Below, piece by piece: positions 59,397-64,000 of a DNA stretch of 64,000 nucleotides. Each line of letters starts with the position of its first letter. The first letter of the stretch is position 1. Source of the stretch: Gelatoporia subvermispora B (lineage: Eukaryota > Basidiomycota > Agaricomycetes > Polyporales > Gelatoporiaceae); the NCBI GenBank assembly GCA_000320605.2, contig KB445801.1, forward strand, positions 1 through 64,000, written 5' to 3'. Under the pieces are notes generated by a model that worked only from the letters and a program-made list of their open reading frames with translations, did no database searches and was not told where the DNA came from. The translations under genes and the position numbers were made by a program.

Positions 59397-60872
59397 GCTA
59401 GTAAGGGCTGTCATATGAGAGAGGAAGAGAACGTGTGGTAAGCCATCTGCGCTGTGTCAAGGACTTCGGACTTAATCAATAGCTCGTTCAGGAAAATCAA
59501 TCACTTATGTTTATCCTACATTGTGTCGATATGCAAACTCCTTGAACTGTATCAGTATTCCATTCATAATTATGCGGGGAAGTCACCTGTATATCGGCTT
59601 CCGTGTGATCTAATCGAATTCAGTTGATGGCACTCGTGGACTCTGGCGATCAAGGCGAAACTGTCCTTCACAGGGGCCGCACGTTTGTCAACGGCAGTGC
59701 CAGTGGCTGCGTGCCCCGGCGGCTGTCGTGGGACTGAACTGAGATAAGATACTTCCCGCGCTTATGTATCAGTCCTTCCTGACCGTTGCCATTTCCTGCT
59801 CAGTGCTGTTTGACGGACCTCTTAATCGCACCCTGCCTTGAACTGCAGCTCGCACTGAGAAGATCAGGGTCTTTGGACGCAAGTCTTGCCTATCCTGACT
59901 GGATTCAGATATATCTGTATCAGAACCGTAATCTGCATCGCAGCAGGCACTGGCTGTGGACCGGCGTCATTGGTGGTCCACCATCTGTCCGATGCCCGAA
60001 CACAAATGCAGACTCCCTCTGCCCGATTCTGGCAGTTGCGGTGGTACGACGCGGGAGTGCAGGCATAGCAACCCTGATGAACCGGTGACCGAATATATTT
60101 GGATGCGTCACGCTTATTACACGAACCCATCTACTCGATCAAAGATGTTGATTCAGAGATGGTCGCGGCCCAATCTCCACTGGCGTATCCCACGATTGCC
60201 TCGATTACATCTACAAGTGTCCCTTTTCCGTCAGCAGAACATGTCCACCAGTACGGTACGCGTCAATGGTGAGTCCTACAGCTTTCTGATTGTCAGTCTT
60301 GTATCTCTGACATCCTGATGGATGGTATAGCCTGCCGCACCGACTGATACCACCTGGTGGCCATCTGCCCCTCTCTTAGAACATTAACTTCCTCCCTCTT
60401 TCGTGCTACGAACGGGTCTGCTTGGCTGCACAACCTCAGGTGAGTACGTCCTGTGCCTTTTCCCCTGGAATACAATGATGAATAAGGTTCTCAGGCCGAC
60501 AGCTTCGAGCGTTCGTTTGGGTGAGTGGTGTTCTCATCTTGTTTCCATGGTACGCGAGTGACGATTCCTCGGACTCCCTTGGACAGTGCACCGCAGAGCT
60601 CTGCACGACACAGGAAATCGGGCGTTGCCTGTATTTCCGACCTCTGCCTCTCATCTCCGTGTAGTCAGGGCGCAGAGCCACTGCAGGTGCAACATTTCTA
60701 GGTAAGCAAACAGTGACGAATGTGTGCCCCCCTTGATGACCTGTGATCACCAAGCAGGCCAGGCAGGAACATTTTGCGGGTACCTTCTGAAGAAAGACTC
60801 GTCGGTGGAGTCTCTACTACGCCGATTGCTCGGACATAGGACGTCGCGAGCAACTCAGTCGTTGGCCATAGC
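59397..60872. other. Intergenic region, no gene seen
   Basis: Short frames on both strands, no motif. The last part should hold the promoter, or an unrecognised 5' exon, of the next gene. Confidence 0.4.
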
Positions 60873-62796
60873 ATGAGGTACGCTCTTCGTTCTCTGTCCG
60901 CTTGATCCGATACTGAGCTGCGCTTTGAATAGCCAGGGAGCCATTATAGCTGGCGTCGTGTGCGGAACCGCGGTATCCCTTACTGTCGCCATTGTCCTGT
61001 GGGTGAGAATCCGGCAACGTCGTAAACACCAAGAGGGCCGTTCGAGCTGGATCGGCACTCGCCTCGGCACTCGTGTAGGCTCGCCGAAGCTCCTCCGGGG
61101 GTGGATCATTGACCAGTTCAACGATGGACGATCGAATAGGAGCCAAGAAAGCATGGCGAGGAACAACGAAGGCTACCAGATGCCGGAACGGGTCCTCTCC
61201 ATTGCACCCGACGAGTCGACTCCTGCCCATTCTCCTGTTCTGCCGCCACTGCCGTCTCCCTCGACTCCGCATACACCTCCAACACCGTCGTCCCTACTCT
61301 CGCCAAGCTTGTCGCCGTCCCCACGATCACCTCCAGCGCAGTACGCAGAGCGGAGACAAAGCGCCGTCAGCGTGGGCTCCGACACTCCCACTCCTTCTTC
61401 ATCGGGGTCTGACACAATGCTCATGTCTCAATCCCAGCGCACATCCCAGATTCCGCGCATGTCCCAGACCCAACGTATGACGCAGAGTCAGCGGCTGTCC
61501 CTGGGGCAGCGCACGTCACAGATATCGCAAAGTCAGCGTGCGTCGCAGAACCTGCAAATTTCTCCGACCAGGCGTATGTCCAGAAACCAGCCATTGTCTC
61601 CAAACAAGCGTATTTCTGAAAGCCAGCCGACGTCTCCTAACAAACGTATGTCACAAAATTCGCCATCGTCTCCGTTCAAGCGCTTCTCCCAGCGACCACG
61701 ACCACCCCGTCCTCTCCCTCCCGTACCTGGACCGCGGCCTATTTCCACGCTGAGCCCTACTTCTACCTTCTCCCGACTGAGCCTGGATGACAACGACAGC
61801 GACTTCAGCGGGTCGTTCTTCAAAGGCGAGGAGGTCCGGGTTCAGGAGACCGACGTCACGGACGACGATGGAATTTCCAAGGCGCTGCGCGACCTCGATG
61901 CAGGCACTGATTACAGGCAGGTCAGATCTGAAACATGGTCTGGCGCTGACGGTGATTGTATCAACGGCGAAGACGTTCAAGACGGCGTTGATACAACTAG
62001 CATATCTGTCGGAGACACTGATCGTACGGAGGGTTCGCCCCGCGTGGATGCGGGCAGTGGGCGGGCGCATGGTGCTGAGGATGGCCTTGCGCGCCAGAGA
62101 GAGAGCGCCGTGGTCAACGGTGATCCTGATGATGATACGAACACCCTCAAGAGTCCCGAAGAATATCGCAACGGCGAGGACGAGGAGATCGACTCTCAGG
62201 ATGACGACCTGTTCTCTGAAATCTCGGAGGAGTCGGATGCATTCCCGAGCAGCCTTGAGTTGGACAACCTCGAGGCCGGGCGCTCGCAGACAGACCACCG
62301 CCGACCGGCACACAAGGAAGCGTATTCGGTACGCCCCCTCCCAGTCATTCCAGTGATTGCGATTCCTCGGAATAGCATCATGGGACGGGACGACGTGCGG
62401 GATCGAACGCTGTCTACCCCTGCCTCCTTCGCTATACCCATCGAGACGCCTGTAGACGACTGGACGCCGAGCCGGCGCTCAGTCTTCTTCCACGCTCCCT
62501 ATTACGACTCCGGCGCCGCGTCGCCGTCGAAGCGCTCTTCGAAGGCGTCTTCGATCAAGTCGTTATCCAAAGTGACCGCGAGGATGTCCTCCGCGTCCGT
62601 ATCGCTCATTGCGTTCCCGCGGCGGTGGTCGAGAGTGGACCGGATCGATCCTGGGATGCGGTCGAGCACTCTCCCGGTTACCCCTCGGTCGCCAGAGCAC
62701 CCACCCCTGCCATTCCCTCTCGATTCGAGAATATCCACCGTAAAGACAATGTTGCCTGACCCAGTTGGCCGCACAGCGAGTCCTGTAGCTACATAG
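60873..62796 (+). CDS. Single-pass membrane protein with long Ser/Pro-rich cytosolic tail
   Basis: The chosen model has a 5 nt first exon (ATGAG, 60873-60877) spliced to 60933-62796, giving 622 residues. The start MSQGAIIAGVVCGTAVSLTV runs into the membrane segment AIVLWV, followed by the stop-transfer RIRQRRKH. The rest is disordered: PSPSTPHTPPTPSS, a block of Ser/Gln/Arg repeats (MSQSQRTSQI and SPNKRMSQ types, about residues 165-255), PRPPRPLPPVPGPRP (SH3-ligand-like) and an acidic stretch. Such a layout recalls fungal signalling or mid2-like membrane proteins, but the extracellular part is missing here; more 5' exons may lie upstream in 60300-60870. Function unknown. Confidence 0.6.
61425..61700 (+). 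repeat. Imperfect in-frame tandem repeats (about 36 bp)
   Basis: Repeats encode SPNKRISESQPT, SPNKRMSQNSPS and SPFKRFSQRP, preceded by shorter SQ(S/T)QR units. The coding frame is kept across all units. Confidence 0.7.
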
Positions 62797-63140
62797 GAAG
62801 CATATTGCCGTAACTTATTTTGGTATTTCCTTGGGCGCCATGTTTGACACTGGATGAATCCCTGTATTTGTACATGGAAGACATTTCCCCGTAGAACTGT
62901 TGCACTTGTCGTCGATACCCCTTCACAGATGCTCATAGCTTGTTGCTTTGATATACGATTATTGGCCACCGACGGTGGAACGGTGCCCGAATATATATGA
63001 CGAAGTGCGGCTCGACGTTGCGACTGTTTGCATCAAGAATACTCGGCTCCGCTGCGGTCCTGATGAGGCAGTCCGTATAGTGGCGGTCCTCGCGGGAAGT
63101 ATATTCATCGTCTTGTTGCGTTTAGCAGATGACGACATAG
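62797..63140. other. Convergent intergenic region
   Basis: A short 3' flank shared by the membrane-protein gene and the Nudix gene; no feature seen. Confidence 0.4.
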
Positions 63141-63843
63141 CTACTGGCTCCGTTCGGTAAGGATTTTCTGTGTTTCTCGCCAGAGTTCATAAGCTGTAGC
63201 GAGAACGTGATGTTCCACCGGCTGATATGTGCTATCCAGTACTTGCAACGCGTCCTCTATATTCAATGAATGCGATTGGTAATCCTGTTCGTCTGGCATT
63301 CCCGTATTTAAATGATGCACCTGGTCAGAAATGTTCTCGGATTATGAATATTTGAATCGAAAAAAACTTGATTAGCTCACCGCATCTTCAGGAATCTGGC
63401 CGGCGTACCAGAAAGTCAAGTATTCGCCGCCGTGCGCTCCAGGAACTGCGCCGTTTATCCGCCTCCGAGGTTTCCATGCAAACGTAGACACGTAGATTGG
63501 TTCAGTAATAGGCGAGCGATGCTGCTCATGAGAGCCCGGGGGTGGAGGAGCATTTGTGGGTATAAACAAAGGCAGGAATTCGACTTGGTAGCCAGACTGG
63601 CAAAACGTAAGTCTTATCACGCGAAACAGACTTGCGACGCACTTCTTCGTAGGCTTCACGCAAAGCAGCCTGCTCGAGGGTCTCTCCGATGTCTTTTCTC
63701 CCCTTTGGCAGGAACCAGTACTTGCCTGTACTTTCATAAACTAGGACGACCTTCCCTGTCGATGGTTGGATAATGACCATCCCCGCACCCAGCATGAAGT
63801 CCGAAGAAAACCAGAGACTGTCAGAGACTGCCGAGGAGGACAT
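63141..63843 (-). CDS. Nudix hydrolase (5' end uncertain)
   Basis: Three exons (63643-63843, 63381-63596, 63141-63320) give 198 residues from the ATG at 63843. The Nudix box is GRKDIGETLEQAALREAYEE followed, across the intron, by SG (G-x5-E-x7-RE-x2-EE-x-G), which coordinates metal ions for hydrolysis of nucleoside-diphosphate-linked compounds. Flanking marks are FMLGAGMVIIQPSTGKVVLV, WFLPKGRKDIGE and ITEPIYVSTFAWKPRR. The substrate cannot be told from sequence; the diphosphoinositol phosphohydrolase type is possible. The frame stays open upstream of this ATG to the window edge (SARRPAEGNSRLDSTVPTRG), so a longer N-terminus is possible. Confidence 0.85.
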
Positions 63844-64000
63844 ATCCGAAAATTGTTGCGGTGGTGGTGACCGGCCTGCATGAGAGCGCGCTCGTCGTGG
63901 CGTCGATCCACCTCGAGTAGGTACCGTCGAGTCGAGTCTCGAGTTACCTTCCGCAGGTCTCCGAGCAGAGGATTGCGAATTCGCGGATCCCGATGGACGG

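Noticed and set aside
62948..63160. 70-codon plus-strand frame opposite the Nudix 3' exon
   Set aside because: It overlaps the antisense of the conserved last Nudix exon and has no motif.
1..64000. CRISPR array, operon, Shine-Dalgarno sites, integrated phage
   Set aside because: The window is eukaryotic, with spliced genes; no spaced direct-repeat array or phage module was seen.

Overview
The window is nuclear DNA of a mushroom-forming fungus (Agaricomycetes; a wood-decay, Polyporales-like lineage is my inference). The reasons are dense genes cut by many 45-70 nt GT-AG introns, a secreted GH115 glucuronidase, a DUF6533-type membrane protein, a basidiomycete BTB-like family, a CK1-like kinase of the agaricomycete sort, and decayed retroelement, transposon and gene fragments between the genes. 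I rebuilt exon structures by hand and checked them by reading-frame phase. Where the exon sum is a whole number of codons I trust the model; unresolved joints are stated.

Layout. 0-7.6 kb is a gene-poor accessory stretch: a broken C2-domain fragment (PSD2-like), a non-LTR retroelement remnant, short repeats and palindromes, and remnants of DUF6533-type membrane-protein genes. 7.6-8.6 kb holds a GPI-anchored Ser-rich cell-wall protein. 8.6-13.5 kb is again gene-poor, with hairpins and a hAT-like transposon end. 13.6-16.6 kb carries a tandem pair of medium-chain dehydrogenase/reductases. 17.1-21.2 kb is a 22-exon GH115 alpha-glucuronidase. 22.1-28 kb holds a small membrane protein, a secreted cysteine-containing protein, a cyanamide-hydratase-like HD protein and translation factor eEF1B-alpha. 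28.5-31.2 kb has two decayed members of a MATH/BTB-like family.

31.4-34.5 kb is the most unusual locus: one 895-residue frame joining an unknown N-terminal region, a HAD-like domain and a CK1-like protein kinase. 35.6-37.3 kb is an uncharacterised gene with one internal stop codon, and 40-41.8 kb is an apparently intact BTB-family member. A 250 bp decayed copy of part of NST1 lies at 42.0-42.3 kb. NST1 itself (44.1-48.6 kb) and a NEO1-type P4-ATPase (48.7-53.0 kb) converge. The right end has a secreted glycoside-hydrolase-like protein, a CDC20/fizzy-like WD40 protein with an altered C-box, a single-pass membrane protein with a Ser/Pro-rich tail, and a Nudix hydrolase at the window edge.

The housekeeping genes (eEF1B, NST1, NEO1, CDC20-like) show no operon-like links. 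The visible relationships are evolutionary: a tandem duplication with intron differences (MDR pair), a dispersed family with decay (BTB copies), a gene-fragment duplication that exposes a one-base frameshift in its parent (NST1), and a domain fusion (HAD-kinase).
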